A stretch of DNA of 64,000 bases from SOIA01 sp964348015 (GTDB lineage Bacteria; Acidobacteriota; Aminicenantia; Aminicenantales; Aminicenantaceae): the NCBI GenBank assembly GCA_964348015.1, contig CAYGBC010000037.1, forward strand, positions 44,935-108,934. Reading direction: 5' to 3'. Shown here one piece after another: positions 43,200-50,534 of the stretch. Under the pieces are notes generated by a model. That model had not been told where the DNA came from. It saw nothing but the letters and a program-made list of their open reading frames with translations, and did not search any database. How positions within the stretch are numbered: the stretch's first letter is position 1; each line of letters starts with the position of its first letter. The translations under genes were made by a program, and so were the position numbers.

Positions 43200-44001
43200 C
43201 ACGCCTTTTGTCGAAAAAGTGCTGACGGCATTCATCAAGGATGAACTCCATAAATTCAACTACAAAAGGGGGATTTTAGGGCTGTCTGGGGGGCTCGATT
43301 CCGCTGTATGCGCCTTCCTTGCAGTCAAGGCCCTGAGTCCCACTCATGTTGTCGCTCTCATCCTGCCTTACGGACAGACTTTCAGCAGGGATGTGGAGGA
43401 TGCTCAGGAAATCGCGAGGATTTTGGGTATAAGATCAAAAACAATCGATATATCCCCGATAGTCGACGTGTATTTTTCAAAATACCCGACTCAAAGCCGG
43501 ATTCAAAAGGGCAACAAGATGGCCAGAGAGAGGATGTCCATCCTCTACGATTTTTCTTATCGAGAAAAGGCTCTCATTCTCGGGACGAGCAATAAAACAG
43601 AGCTTCTTCTGGGTTACGGAACCATCCATGGGGACATGGCGTGTGCGATCAATCCATTAGGTGACCTGTACAAAACCCAGATCAGGCAGCTTGCACAACA
43701 CCTGGGAGTGCCGGAAAAAATCCAGAAAAAAACACCTTCGGCCGGGCTGTGGACAGGCCAGACTGACGAAAAAGAAATTGGCCTCCCCTACGATGAAATC
43801 GATAAAGTTCTGTTCCAGCTGGTTGACAAAAGGACGCCTCCAAAAGACGTTATCGCCTCAGGGTTCAAGAAGAAAACCGTCGAGAAAATCGTCAACCTGA
43901 TAAAAAATTCTGAGTTCAAGAGGAAACTCCCTCCCATCCCCAAAATATCGTCCCGAACTGTAGGTCATGATTTTCTCTATCCTTATGACCGGGACAGATA
44001 G
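43189..44001 (+). CDS. nadE: NAD synthetase domain protein
   Basis: About 270 residues from ATG 43189. The PP-loop is LGLSGGLDSAVCAFLAVKAL. GTSNKTELLLGYGTIHGDMA and LWTGQTDEKEIGLPYDEID are hallmark NadE segments. It adenylates and amidates nicotinate adenine dinucleotide. No glutaminase domain is attached; the upstream overlapping gene supplies one. The last step of NAD synthesis here therefore complements nadD at 47607-48266. Confidence 0.94.
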   Translation: MKINTPFVEKVLTAFIKDELHKFNYKRGILGLSGGLDSAVCAFLAVKALSPTHVVALILPYGQTFSRDVEDAQEIARILGIRSKTIDISPIVDVYFSKYPTQSRIQKGNKMARERMSILYDFSYREKALILGTSNKTELLLGYGTIHGDMACAINPLGDLYKTQIRQLAQHLGVPEKIQKKTPSAGLWTGQTDEKEIGLPYDEIDKVLFQLVDKRTPPKDVIASGFKKKTVEKIVNLIKNSEFKRKLPPIPKISSRTVGHDFLYPYDRDR

Positions 44002-44004
44002 GCC

Positions 44005-44724
44005 ATGCAGGCGGAAGATTCCGGAAAAAGGCCCCCCGGCACTCTGTACGTGATGGCTACCCCTATAGGAAATCTTGAAGACCTGACATTCCGGGCACTG
44101 AGAATCCTTGAAGAAGTGTCCCTCATAGCCTGCGAGGACACGCGTCAGACACGAAAACTCCTCGCTAAGTACAACATCCAGAAAAAGCTGATCAGTTATT
44201 ACCATCCCAGAGAAAACCAAAAAATTCCTCGCATCATTAACCACCTGAAAAAGGGAGAGGACGTGGCGCTTGTCACTGATTCAGGGACTCCCGGGATCTC
44301 TGATCCTGGATATCCACTCATCAGGGAAGCCATTGCCCAGGAGGTCAGGATAGTCCCGGTTCCCGGCGCCTCAGCCCTGACCTCAGCCCTCTCTGCCTCA
44401 GGGCTTCCGACCCATAGATTTCAATTCATCGGATTTCCCCCTGCCAAGAGGGAAGGGACAAAAAAACTGCTTACTTCTTTGAAGGATGAGAAATCCACCC
44501 TTGTGTTCTATCTCCCAACTCGAAGGATTCACTCTTTTCTCCAGTTAGTCCTTGAAATCCTCGGGAACAGGCGGACCGTCATAGCCAGAGAAATGACGAA
44601 AATTCATGAGGAGTTCATCAGGGGAACAGCAGAAGAACTGACTCAAAACCTGGCCCAAAAGAAACTCAAGGGCGAAGCTACCCTCCTAATCGAGGGATCC
44701 CGATTAAAACCAGCTCAATCATAG
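44005..44724 (+). CDS. rsmI: 16S rRNA (cytidine-2'-O)-methyltransferase
   Basis: 239 residues of the tetrapyrrole-methylase fold. Family motifs are LYVMATPIGNLEDLTFRALR, ACEDTRQTRKLL, LVTDSGTPGISDPGYPLI and VPGASALTSALSASGLPT, all in the expected order. RsmI modifies C1402 of 16S rRNA in the decoding centre. The C-terminal part is short compared with some homologues. It starts 3 bases after nadE. Confidence 0.95.
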   Translation: MQAEDSGKRPPGTLYVMATPIGNLEDLTFRALRILEEVSLIACEDTRQTRKLLAKYNIQKKLISYYHPRENQKIPRIINHLKKGEDVALVTDSGTPGISDPGYPLIREAIAQEVRIVPVPGASALTSALSASGLPTHRFQFIGFPPAKREGTKKLLTSLKDEKSTLVFYLPTRRIHSFLQLVLEILGNRRTVIAREMTKIHEEFIRGTAEELTQNLAQKKLKGEATLLIEGSRLKPAQS

Positions 44725-44880
44725 GGGACGTTCCCATATCCCGTTATCTCTTTCTGTAGGTCCTTTTTGAATTCCGGTAAGATAAGGTGTCCCCCTGGGG
44801 AACATCCCCATATACATCAACCTCACTATATCGTATCCTGAAAAATTTCAATATCATCGGTTTTCCCCTGGGAAACGTCT
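44723..44880. repeat. Cluster of GGGGACGTTCCC-type palindromes
   Basis: GGGGACGTTCCC near 44724, GGGGAACATCCCC near 44798 and GGGAAACGTCTC near 44869 are three diverged copies in mixed orientation after rsmI. A related GGGGACGCTCCCC lies at about 6605-6617. Confidence 0.6.
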
Positions 44881-44917
44881 CTGTATAAACGAAATTTAAT
44901 AAATTTTAAAAAATTAC

Positions 44918-44971
44918 TTGACAAATAGACACTAAGATATTATATTATATACGCACTAAGATATTAGGAGG
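44918..44971 (+). promoter_or_regulatory. hsp20 promoter with paired direct-repeat operator
   Basis: TTGACA (44918-44923), a 17-base spacer and TATATT (44941-44946). A 13-base direct repeat CACTAAGATATTA occurs at 44930-44942 (in the spacer, running into the -10 box) and 44954-44966 (at the predicted start), 24 bases apart. AGGAGG (44966-44971) serves as ribosome-binding site. The placement suits a repressor binding both copies on one helical face. Confidence 0.75.
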
Positions 44972-44976
44972 TAAAG

Positions 44977-45447
44977 ATGAATATTGTGAGATGGGACCCT
45001 TTCAGGGACCTTGTGACACTGAGAGAAAAGATGAATCGTGTTTTTGAAGAAGCGTTTACATCTCGTGGAGAAGAGAAGGACTTAATGGGCAGCACATGGA
45101 GCCCATCGGTTGATATCTACGAAGCCGAAAACGAACTTGTCCTGACAGCAGAACTGCCCGGTGTCGATGAGAATGACATCGAGATCAAGATCGAAGACAA
45201 CACTCTCACACTCCATGGTGACAGGAAATTCGAAAAGGAAACCAAAGAAGAGAATTATCACAGGATCGAGCGCTCTTACGGTTCTTTCTACAGATCTTTC
45301 ACCCTCCCTCGGAACATAGACCAGGAGAATATCAAGGCAGAACGCGAGAACGGAATCCTGAAGATCAGTCTCCCAAAGAAGCCGGAGTTGAAGCCGAAGA
45401 AGGTGAAAATCCTCAAGCCCAAAAGCTCACCCAAGAACAAGAAATAA
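44977..45447 (+). CDS. Hsp20 small heat-shock protein
   Basis: 156 residues. The alpha-crystallin domain covers about 40-135 (WSPSVDIYEAENELVLTAEL to RENGILKISLPKK). It has the N-terminal IVRWDPFRDLVTLREKMNRV typical of bacterial class A members, and a C-terminal Lys-rich tail with the I-x-I-like VKILK. It is an ATP-independent holdase. It has its own promoter, operator-like repeats and terminator, as a single stress-regulated gene. Confidence 0.95.
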   Translation: MNIVRWDPFRDLVTLREKMNRVFEEAFTSRGEEKDLMGSTWSPSVDIYEAENELVLTAELPGVDENDIEIKIEDNTLTLHGDRKFEKETKEENYHRIERSYGSFYRSFTLPRNIDQENIKAERENGILKISLPKKPELKPKKVKILKPKSSPKNKK

Positions 45448-45472
45448 CGCTTTAAAAACCTATACTCTCGCG

Positions 45473-45508
45473 AGCGCCCACGGTCGAATGACCGGGGCGC
45501 TTTTTTTT
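45473..45508 (+). terminator. Rho-independent terminator of hsp20
   Basis: AGCGCCC (45473-45479), one unpaired A, then CGGTC-GAAT-GACCG and GGGCGCT (45495-45501), followed by eight T. A 12-bp stem with a single bulge. Confidence 0.9.
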
Positions 45509-45524
45509 ACAAACAGGTGAGTAT

Positions 45525-46268
45525 TCAAGCCTGAGCCAAAGTCAGGGCTCTCACTTCCTTGGCTCCCGCTTTCCGGAGAGCCAGGCTGCACTCTCTGACA
45601 GTCGAACCCGTTGTGTACACATCATCCACGAGCAGAACCGTCTTTCCTTTTATTTTTTCTTCTCGCACAACACGGAATGCGCCTGAAATGTTTTTCTCCC
45701 GCTCTTCTATCTCAAGGAGAGTTTGAGGAGGCACGTTTTTCACTTTGATCAGCACGCCTTCTTCCATCTCAATACTCTTGAGCCGCGCCAATTCTTCGGC
45801 AATACTTTGGGCCTGATTGAAGCCCCGTTCCTTTTTCCTTTTTTTGTGGAGTGGTACAGGGATGATCACATCTGCCTCCCACCAGATGCTTTCCTCTTTT
45901 CCCAGTGTTCTATACATCAGCCGAGCGAAGTCTCTGCCCAGAGCTTGAAAATGTCGGTACTTAAACAGAAGGATCGCATCCTTCAATCTTCCTGTATATC
46001 TGCCGAAAGAACGATGAGAGAAGAAGGGGGGTCTTTTCTGCACGCATTCCTGGCAGAGATGAGGCTCAACACCTCCCGCGAAAAACCGTCCGCAGCACAC
46101 ACAATAGGATGAAGGAAGAGAGATCATGCTTTCCCAACAGGAACGACAGATGATCCGCTCCCCGGGATATTCGAGCAGAGAAGAACACAGTTCGCAGAAA
46201 GAAGGAAAAAAAATAAGCTCGGCGAGCTTGGCAAATGAGGAAATTCTTTTGCGAAGAGAAGGAATCAA
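45525..46268 (-). CDS. ComF-family phosphoribosyltransferase-like protein
   Basis: 247 residues. An N-terminal zinc-finger region has CELCSSLL, CRSC, CVCCGRFF and CQEC pairs. A PRTase-type fold with VIIPVPLHKKRKKERGFNQA and the PRPP loop VLLVDDVYTTGSTVREC follows. ComF proteins are needed for DNA uptake in competent bacteria, but many carriers are not known to be competent. The start is TTG at 46268, overlapping the stop of the preceding DksA-like gene. Last gene of the rplU-comF run. Confidence 0.9.
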   Translation of the reverse strand: MIPSLRKRISSFAKLAELIFFPSFCELCSSLLEYPGERIICRSCWESMISLPSSYCVCCGRFFAGGVEPHLCQECVQKRPPFFSHRSFGRYTGRLKDAILLFKYRHFQALGRDFARLMYRTLGKEESIWWEADVIIPVPLHKKRKKERGFNQAQSIAEELARLKSIEMEEGVLIKVKNVPPQTLLEIEEREKNISGAFRVVREEKIKGKTVLLVDDVYTTGSTVRECSLALRKAGAKEVRALTLAQA

Positions 46269-46615
46269 GATTCTTCTTCAGCTTTTTCCTGGCATTCGAT
46301 GCAGTGTGGAGCCCAGGGAACAGCGTTCAGCCTCTTTTTGCTGATATTTTTCTGGCACATCTGACAGATTGCGTACTCATTCTTCTCGATTCTTTTCAAA
46401 GCCTCATCTATCAGAAACAACTGCTTTCGCTCGGCATCGGAAAGGCTGAGGAGGAATTCCTTGGTGTAGGAACTTTCGGCTTTATCGGCGATATCCTGGG
46501 CGATTCCTGACTCGACCTTCCGGCTCTCGTTGTAGAATTCGCTCAACTTGGCGACAATCTCCTCTTTCTTTTCCATCAATTTCTTTTTATATTTTTCTCT
46601 TTCGGCTTTATTCAA
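46265..46615 (-). CDS. DksA/TraR-type zinc-finger protein
   Basis: 116 residues. A helical coiled-coil N terminus (KKKLMEKKEEIVAKLSEFYN) precedes the zinc finger CQMC-x17-CIEC near the C terminus. The family binds the RNA polymerase secondary channel and modulates transcription, often with ppGpp. The Asp pair at the coiled-coil tip of E. coli DksA is represented by IAQDIADKAES here. TTG start at 46615 behind GGGGGA. It follows rlmH after 10 bases. Confidence 0.88.
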   Translation of the reverse strand: MNKAEREKYKKKLMEKKEEIVAKLSEFYNESRKVESGIAQDIADKAESSYTKEFLLSLSDAERKQLFLIDEALKRIEKNEYAICQMCQKNISKKRLNAVPWAPHCIECQEKAEEES

Positions 46616-46625
46616 AATTATCCCC

Positions 46626-47093
46626 CTATTTGGCGTATTGTCTTCCTTTGATAATCATTAAAGCGCGATATATCTGTTCCAAGAGCATCACGCGGCTCAA
46701 CTCATGAGAGAAAGTCATTCGAGAGAGAGAGAGGAGCGCGTCTGCTCTCTTCAAAATCCGTTCTTCCAGCCCCAGAAATCCGCCAATAACAAAAGTCACA
46801 GCTCGAGCCGAACCGGAAGAAACTTTCTTTAAAAACTGGGCTAACTCGACAGAACTCATTTCCTTGCCCTCATGAAAGAGGCAGATAATATAATGATTTT
46901 TAAAGTGTTTTTCAAGCTCGGATGCCTCAATCTCTTTGATTTTCTGGGCGTGTCTTTCGGGTATTCCTTTGGCTGCCTTTGTCTCGACAATTTCGCATCT
47001 TTCTAACCGGTTGATCCGTTCCAGGTAGAATTCCTGTAGATTTTGGATATCCCTGTTCCGTGTTTTTCCGGGCCACAAAATTCTGAATCTCAT
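46626..47093 (-). CDS. rlmH: 23S rRNA (pseudouridine1915-N3)-methyltransferase
   Basis: 155 residues of the SPOUT fold. The C-terminal knot contains VTFVIGGFLGLEERIL and LSLSRMTFSHELSRVMLLEQ, then IYRALMIIKGRQYAK, close to the RlmH signature. Two usually conserved positions differ (GGADG reads GGFLG; PH reads SH), so activity should not be taken for granted. ATG at 47093; an upstream TTG adds one residue. It lies beside rsfS, as in many genomes. Confidence 0.9.
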   Translation of the reverse strand: MRFRILWPGKTRNRDIQNLQEFYLERINRLERCEIVETKAAKGIPERHAQKIKEIEASELEKHFKNHYIICLFHEGKEMSSVELAQFLKKVSSGSARAVTFVIGGFLGLEERILKRADALLSLSRMTFSHELSRVMLLEQIYRALMIIKGRQYAK

Positions 47094-47228
47094 CAAAAAC
47101 GACTGGATTCCTCCCGTTTTGTCTAAAAAACGTCCAATTCTTCAAAAATTGTCCATAAACAATAATGATTAAAAGGGCAATTGTCAATGTTTTTTTTAAA
47201 AACAGGAATTATGGCAGCAATTGAAATA

Positions 47229-47603
47229 TCAGAAGGAGAGTTTAGGGGCATCTCCCCAAAGTTTTTCCAGGGAGTAGTATTCCCGTGCCTCTTGAGAAAA
47301 GACATGCACAATGAAACTTCCGTAGTCCATCAAAATCCAATCCGCCCTCTCCCTGCCTTCGACACTCAAGGGCTTTATTTTTTGCTTTTTCATCTCCTCC
47401 TCAACACTCTCGCAGATAGCCGTATTCTGTCTGGAGGAGTTTCCGTGCATAATGATAAAAAAATCTGTAAAAGATGCGATTCCTCTCAAATCCAGGACCA
47501 CTAGCTCCTCGCCCATTTTCTCCAGGCTGGCCTTGACAGAGGCCTTCACCTCGGACGGGAGGCTCCTTTTGGTTGTTCTTTTTTTCGGCATTTCTTCGGT
47601 CAT
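47229..47603 (-). CDS. rsfS: Ribosomal silencing factor RsfS
   Basis: 124 residues. The core has EELVVLDLRGIASFTDFFII, NSSRQNTAICESVEEEM and GRERADWILMDYGSFIVHVF, characteristic of RsfS/Iojap, which binds L14 and blocks subunit joining in stationary phase. An N-terminal basic extension of about 15 residues precedes the core. It starts 3 bases after nadD. Confidence 0.95.
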   Translation of the reverse strand: MTEEMPKKRTTKRSLPSEVKASVKASLEKMGEELVVLDLRGIASFTDFFIIMHGNSSRQNTAICESVEEEMKKQKIKPLSVEGRERADWILMDYGSFIVHVFSQEAREYYSLEKLWGDAPKLSF

Positions 47604-47606
47604 GGT

Positions 47607-48266
47607 CTAACTCTTATAAAGGTTATTCCTCTGAATATAAGCGTTCACTTCATCTGGAACCAGTGTTTGAATGGATTCGCCCTTTTGGATTTTTTTCCGG
47701 ATATCGGTGGATGCGATATCCAAAGCGTCAATCGGCATAAGGAAAATTTTCCGAGTGCGCAGCATGTCCTCATTGATATTTCCAGATTCAGAGAGTTTGC
47801 ACATAATATCTCGGGAGATCCCCTGGACGACTGACTCGGCCTCTTCCAGGCGAAATCCAGGCCGGCTGATGATCACAAAAAAACACTGTTCCAACACGCG
47901 TTCATGATTCTTCCATGTATCGATCTCTAAAAAAGCGTCGATGCCGAGGATGAAGAATATCCGAGAATTCGGGTAGAGCTTCTTAATCTTCCCCAAGGTG
48001 ATGATCGAATAGGACCTCTCTTCCGCATCGACCTCGATGGAGGAAGGGATGAAATGAGGATGCGAATGGAGAGCCAGTTCGACCATTTTCATTCGGTGTG
48101 CCGGAGATGCGATCTCCGCGGAATCCTTATGGGGAGGAATGGAGGAAGGAATAAAGAGCACTTTGTCAAGGCCCAGCTTTTTTTGAACAATCTCCGCGGC
48201 CTTCAAGTGACCTGAATGGATAGGATTGAACGTGCCTCCAAATAATCCGATTCTCTCTTCCTTCAT
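47607..48266 (-). CDS. nadD: Nicotinate-nucleotide adenylyltransferase
   Basis: 219 residues. The nucleotidyltransferase motif is IGLFGGTFNPIHSGHLKAAE (residues 6-25), with FIPSSIPPHKDS and the C-terminal ISSTxIR-like DIASTDIRKKIQKG. It makes nicotinate adenine dinucleotide, the substrate of nadE at 43189-44001. It starts 4 bases after obgE. Confidence 0.96.
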   Translation of the reverse strand: MKEERIGLFGGTFNPIHSGHLKAAEIVQKKLGLDKVLFIPSSIPPHKDSAEIASPAHRMKMVELALHSHPHFIPSSIEVDAEERSYSIITLGKIKKLYPNSRIFFILGIDAFLEIDTWKNHERVLEQCFFVIISRPGFRLEEAESVVQGISRDIMCKLSESGNINEDMLRTRKIFLMPIDALDIASTDIRKKIQKGESIQTLVPDEVNAYIQRNNLYKS

Positions 48267-48270
48267 GAGT

Positions 48271-49287
48271 TCACTCTGACTTCTCTCTGAATTGATCCAG
48301 AGTCGTGGCTATTTCATTCACCAATCGGCGCAATCCTTTTTCCTTGAGCGCAGAGATCGCAAAAAACGGAAGTCCTTCATCTTTTGCCAGCTTCTCCGCA
48401 TCTTTTAATCCAGCCTTCATATTGTTCAGGAGATCGATCTTGTTCGCCGCCAGGATTTGATGTCTTTCGATCAATCTCGGGCTGAACGCTTTCAGCTCTT
48501 TCATGACGGTTTTAAAATCCTGGATCGGATCCCTTCCTGTATACGGGGACACATCGATCAGGTGGAGCAGGATTTTTGTCCTTTCCACGTGCCTCAGGAA
48601 TTGTGTGCCCAAACCGTGCCCGAGATGAGCCCCTTCGATCAGTCCGGGAATATCCGCGATGACAAAACTCTGAAGTTCATCCACATCCACGACTCCCAGA
48701 TTCGGGACAAGAGTCGTAAAAGGATAGTCAGCGATGGTGGGCTTGGCTGCAGAAATCTTTGATATCAGAGTGGACTTTCCCACATTCGGAAAACCGACCA
48801 ATCCGACATCGGCAATAAGCTTTAGCTCGAAGATACACTCTTTTTCTTCCCCGGCTTGGCCTTCCTCCGATTCCCTGGGGGCTCGATGGATAGACGTGGC
48901 GTAAGACGCATTGCCCCGGCCGCCTTTCCCACCTTTCGCGATCAAGTATTTAACGCCAGGAGAGATAAAATCAAACAGAATCTCTTCTTTATTCTCTTCT
49001 CTGACAATGGTCCCGACCGGAACCTTAAGGTCAAGATCCTCTCCTCTTTTTCCTTGGCGGTTCCCTCCCTCCCCATGAGATCCTCTGCGCGCTTTGTTTA
49101 TGGGGTGAAACCGAAAATAGGCAAGGGTGTGGAGGTTCTCATCCGAAACCAAATAGATGCTTCCTCCGTCTCCTCCCCGGCCGCCATCCGGACCTCCTCG
49201 AGGAACCCCCCTCTCCCTCCGAAAACTCACACAGCCGTTACCGCCTTTTCCTGCACAGAGGGTGACTTTGACCTGGTCAACGAACAT
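48271..49287 (-). CDS. obgE: Obg-type ribosome-associated GTPase
   Basis: 338 residues. The glycine-rich OBG domain (1-158) has GGNGCVSFRRERGVPRGGPD, GGDGGSIYL and KGGKGGRGNASYATS. The G domain follows with the P-loop GFPNVGKSTL, DIPGLIEGAHLGHGLG and NKIDLL. No C-terminal OCT domain. It acts in 50S maturation and stress control. It sits in the conserved rplU-rpmA-obgE order. Confidence 0.97.
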   Translation of the reverse strand: MFVDQVKVTLCAGKGGNGCVSFRRERGVPRGGPDGGRGGDGGSIYLVSDENLHTLAYFRFHPINKARRGSHGEGGNRQGKRGEDLDLKVPVGTIVREENKEEILFDFISPGVKYLIAKGGKGGRGNASYATSIHRAPRESEEGQAGEEKECIFELKLIADVGLVGFPNVGKSTLISKISAAKPTIADYPFTTLVPNLGVVDVDELQSFVIADIPGLIEGAHLGHGLGTQFLRHVERTKILLHLIDVSPYTGRDPIQDFKTVMKELKAFSPRLIERHQILAANKIDLLNNMKAGLKDAEKLAKDEGLPFFAISALKEKGLRRLVNEIATTLDQFREKSE

Positions 49288-49309
49288 ATTAAGCGGAGCC
49301 TGAACCTCC

Positions 49310-49564
49310 TTAGGCAGGGATCACAGAGACGAACTTGGTGTTTTTGCCCTTTTTTTCATACTGGACAGTCCCCGTGATTTTGGCAAAGAGGGTGTCATCC
49401 TTGCCTCTTCCCACATTCATTCCAGGTCTAAACGGTGTGCCTCTCTGGCGCACGAGGATGGAACCGGCCGTGACATACTGTCCGGCAAAGCGTTTGACTC
49501 CCAGCCTCTTCGAATGGCTGTCTCTTCCGTTTTTAGCGCTTCCACCTGATTTTTTATGCGCCAT
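49310..49564 (-). CDS. rpmA: Large ribosomal subunit protein L27 (bL27)
   Basis: 84 residues: MAHKKSGGSAKNGRDSHSKR start, VTAGSILVRQRGTPFRPG middle. The N terminus reaches the peptidyl-transferase centre and begins directly with MAHKK, so no cleavable pre-sequence of the Firmicute type is present. Confidence 0.97.
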   Translation of the reverse strand: MAHKKSGGSAKNGRDSHSKRLGVKRFAGQYVTAGSILVRQRGTPFRPGMNVGRGKDDTLFAKITGTVQYEKKGKNTKFVSVIPA

Positions 49565-49565
49565 T

Positions 49566-50141
49566 TTATTTCTCCTTCTTTACGGATTTTTTCTTAGTCT
49601 TTTTTGCGGCTTTCGCAACGGATTTCTTTTTTGTGTCCGATTTCGCTGCGGGTTTCGCAGCCGGTTTGGACACTTTTTTGGCCGGAGCCTTCTTCTCTTC
49701 CTTCTTCGGAGTCTCTTTTTTCGCTTCTTTAGGCTTTGGTGCACTCACTTTTGTCTTGACCTTTGGAGCTGGTTTCTTGACTTCCTTCTTGACTCCTTTA
49801 GCCGGTTTCGCCTTGGGTGCCGCTTTGAGGCTGGAAACAATCTGTTCGATCTTCACCCGCGTGAGCTCCTGGCGGTGTCCTCTTTTTTTCTTGTACTGCT
49901 TTCGTCTTTTTTTCTTGAAAACAATGACTTTCTTGTCCTTAAAATTCTCCACGATCTCTGCCTTCACCACGGCATTCTGGACAAGAGGAGTCCCGACCAA
50001 CGTCTCGCCTTGCTCGTCGACGAGAAGAACTCTGTCAAATGTGACTTTCTGGCCTTCTTTCCGGTCAAGCTTCTCTACGGCAAGAACATCGCCTTCTTGA
50101 ACCTTATACTGTTTTCCGCCTGTTTCGATAACAGCAAACAT
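49566..50141 (-). CDS. rplU: Large ribosomal subunit protein L21 (bL21) with long basic tail
   Basis: 191 residues, nearly twice the usual 103. The first 100 are normal (MFAVIETGGKQYKVQEGDVL, KKRRKQYKKKRGHRQELTRV). The remaining 90 form a Lys/Ala/Pro-rich, low-complexity tail with many AKK and PAK units, resembling histone H1-like tails. First gene of the obg operon, with its own promoter. Confidence 0.96.
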   Translation of the reverse strand: MFAVIETGGKQYKVQEGDVLAVEKLDRKEGQKVTFDRVLLVDEQGETLVGTPLVQNAVVKAEIVENFKDKKVIVFKKKRRKQYKKKRGHRQELTRVKIEQIVSSLKAAPKAKPAKGVKKEVKKPAPKVKTKVSAPKPKEAKKETPKKEEKKAPAKKVSKPAAKPAAKSDTKKKSVAKAAKKTKKKSVKKEK

Positions 50142-50188
50142 CTTTTCTACCTCTAATATTTTGTCTTATGAGAAAATGAGGGATTCTA

Positions 50189-50217
50189 ACTTTAACATAC
50201 GGCTATCTTTATGTCAA
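50189..50217 (-). promoter_or_regulatory. Promoter of the rplU-rpmA-obgE operon
   Basis: On the minus strand TTGACA (50217-50212), a 17-base spacer and TAAAGT (50194-50189). A GGGGTCAGGCTTTGA repeat arm begins at 50220, immediately upstream of the -35 box. Confidence 0.65.
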
Positions 50218-50219
50218 CT

Positions 50220-50265
50220 GGGGTCAGGCTTTGAAAACTTTGATAATCTTAAAGCTATCAATCAG
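50220..50265. repeat. Half element of the GGGGTCAGGCTTTGA family
   Basis: GGGGTCAGGCTTTGAAAAC followed by TTTGATAATC matches the left arm of the element at 19045-19163. The opposite arm is degenerate (AATCAGGGCTTTCTTGAC). It lies between the divergent promoters of rplU and tRNA-Val. Confidence 0.65.
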
Positions 50266-50272
50266 GGCTTTC

Positions 50273-50301
50273 TTGACAAAAACAGCTCTTTTCTCTAACT
50301 T
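50273..50301 (+). promoter_or_regulatory. Probable promoter of tRNA-Val
   Basis: TTGACA (50273-50278), a 17-base spacer and TAACTT (50296-50301), about 38 bases upstream of the tRNA. Confidence 0.6.
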
Positions 50302-50338
50302 AGTGAAGTCTTTCTCCACGAGAAGATCTGGAATCAAC

Positions 50339-50413
50339 GGGCGGTTAGCTCAGCGGTAGAGTACCGGTTTTACAAGCCGGGTGTCACTGGTTCGAATCCA
50401 GTACCGCCCACCA
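50339..50413 (+). tRNA. tRNA-Val (anticodon TAC)
   Basis: Acceptor GGGCGGT pairs perfectly with ACCGCCC; ACCA is encoded. D-arm TAGCTCAGCGGTAGAG, anticodon loop TTTACAA with TAC, T-loop GGTTCGAATCC. Single, not clustered with other tRNAs. Confidence 0.97.
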
Positions 50414-50534
50414 GAAATTCCCCCATTGACTGAAGAGATCAAATATCTCAGTTCTTGCTGGTTATCCCTAGAGGCCTTCGGTTTGGACGCCTCAATCCCC
50501 CTTTTTTATAATAAGGCAGGGCAGATGGTGGGAA

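Noticed and set aside
45525..46268. Evidence for a competence system from comF
   Set aside because: A single ComF-like gene in a housekeeping run does not show competence; no other com genes are in the window.
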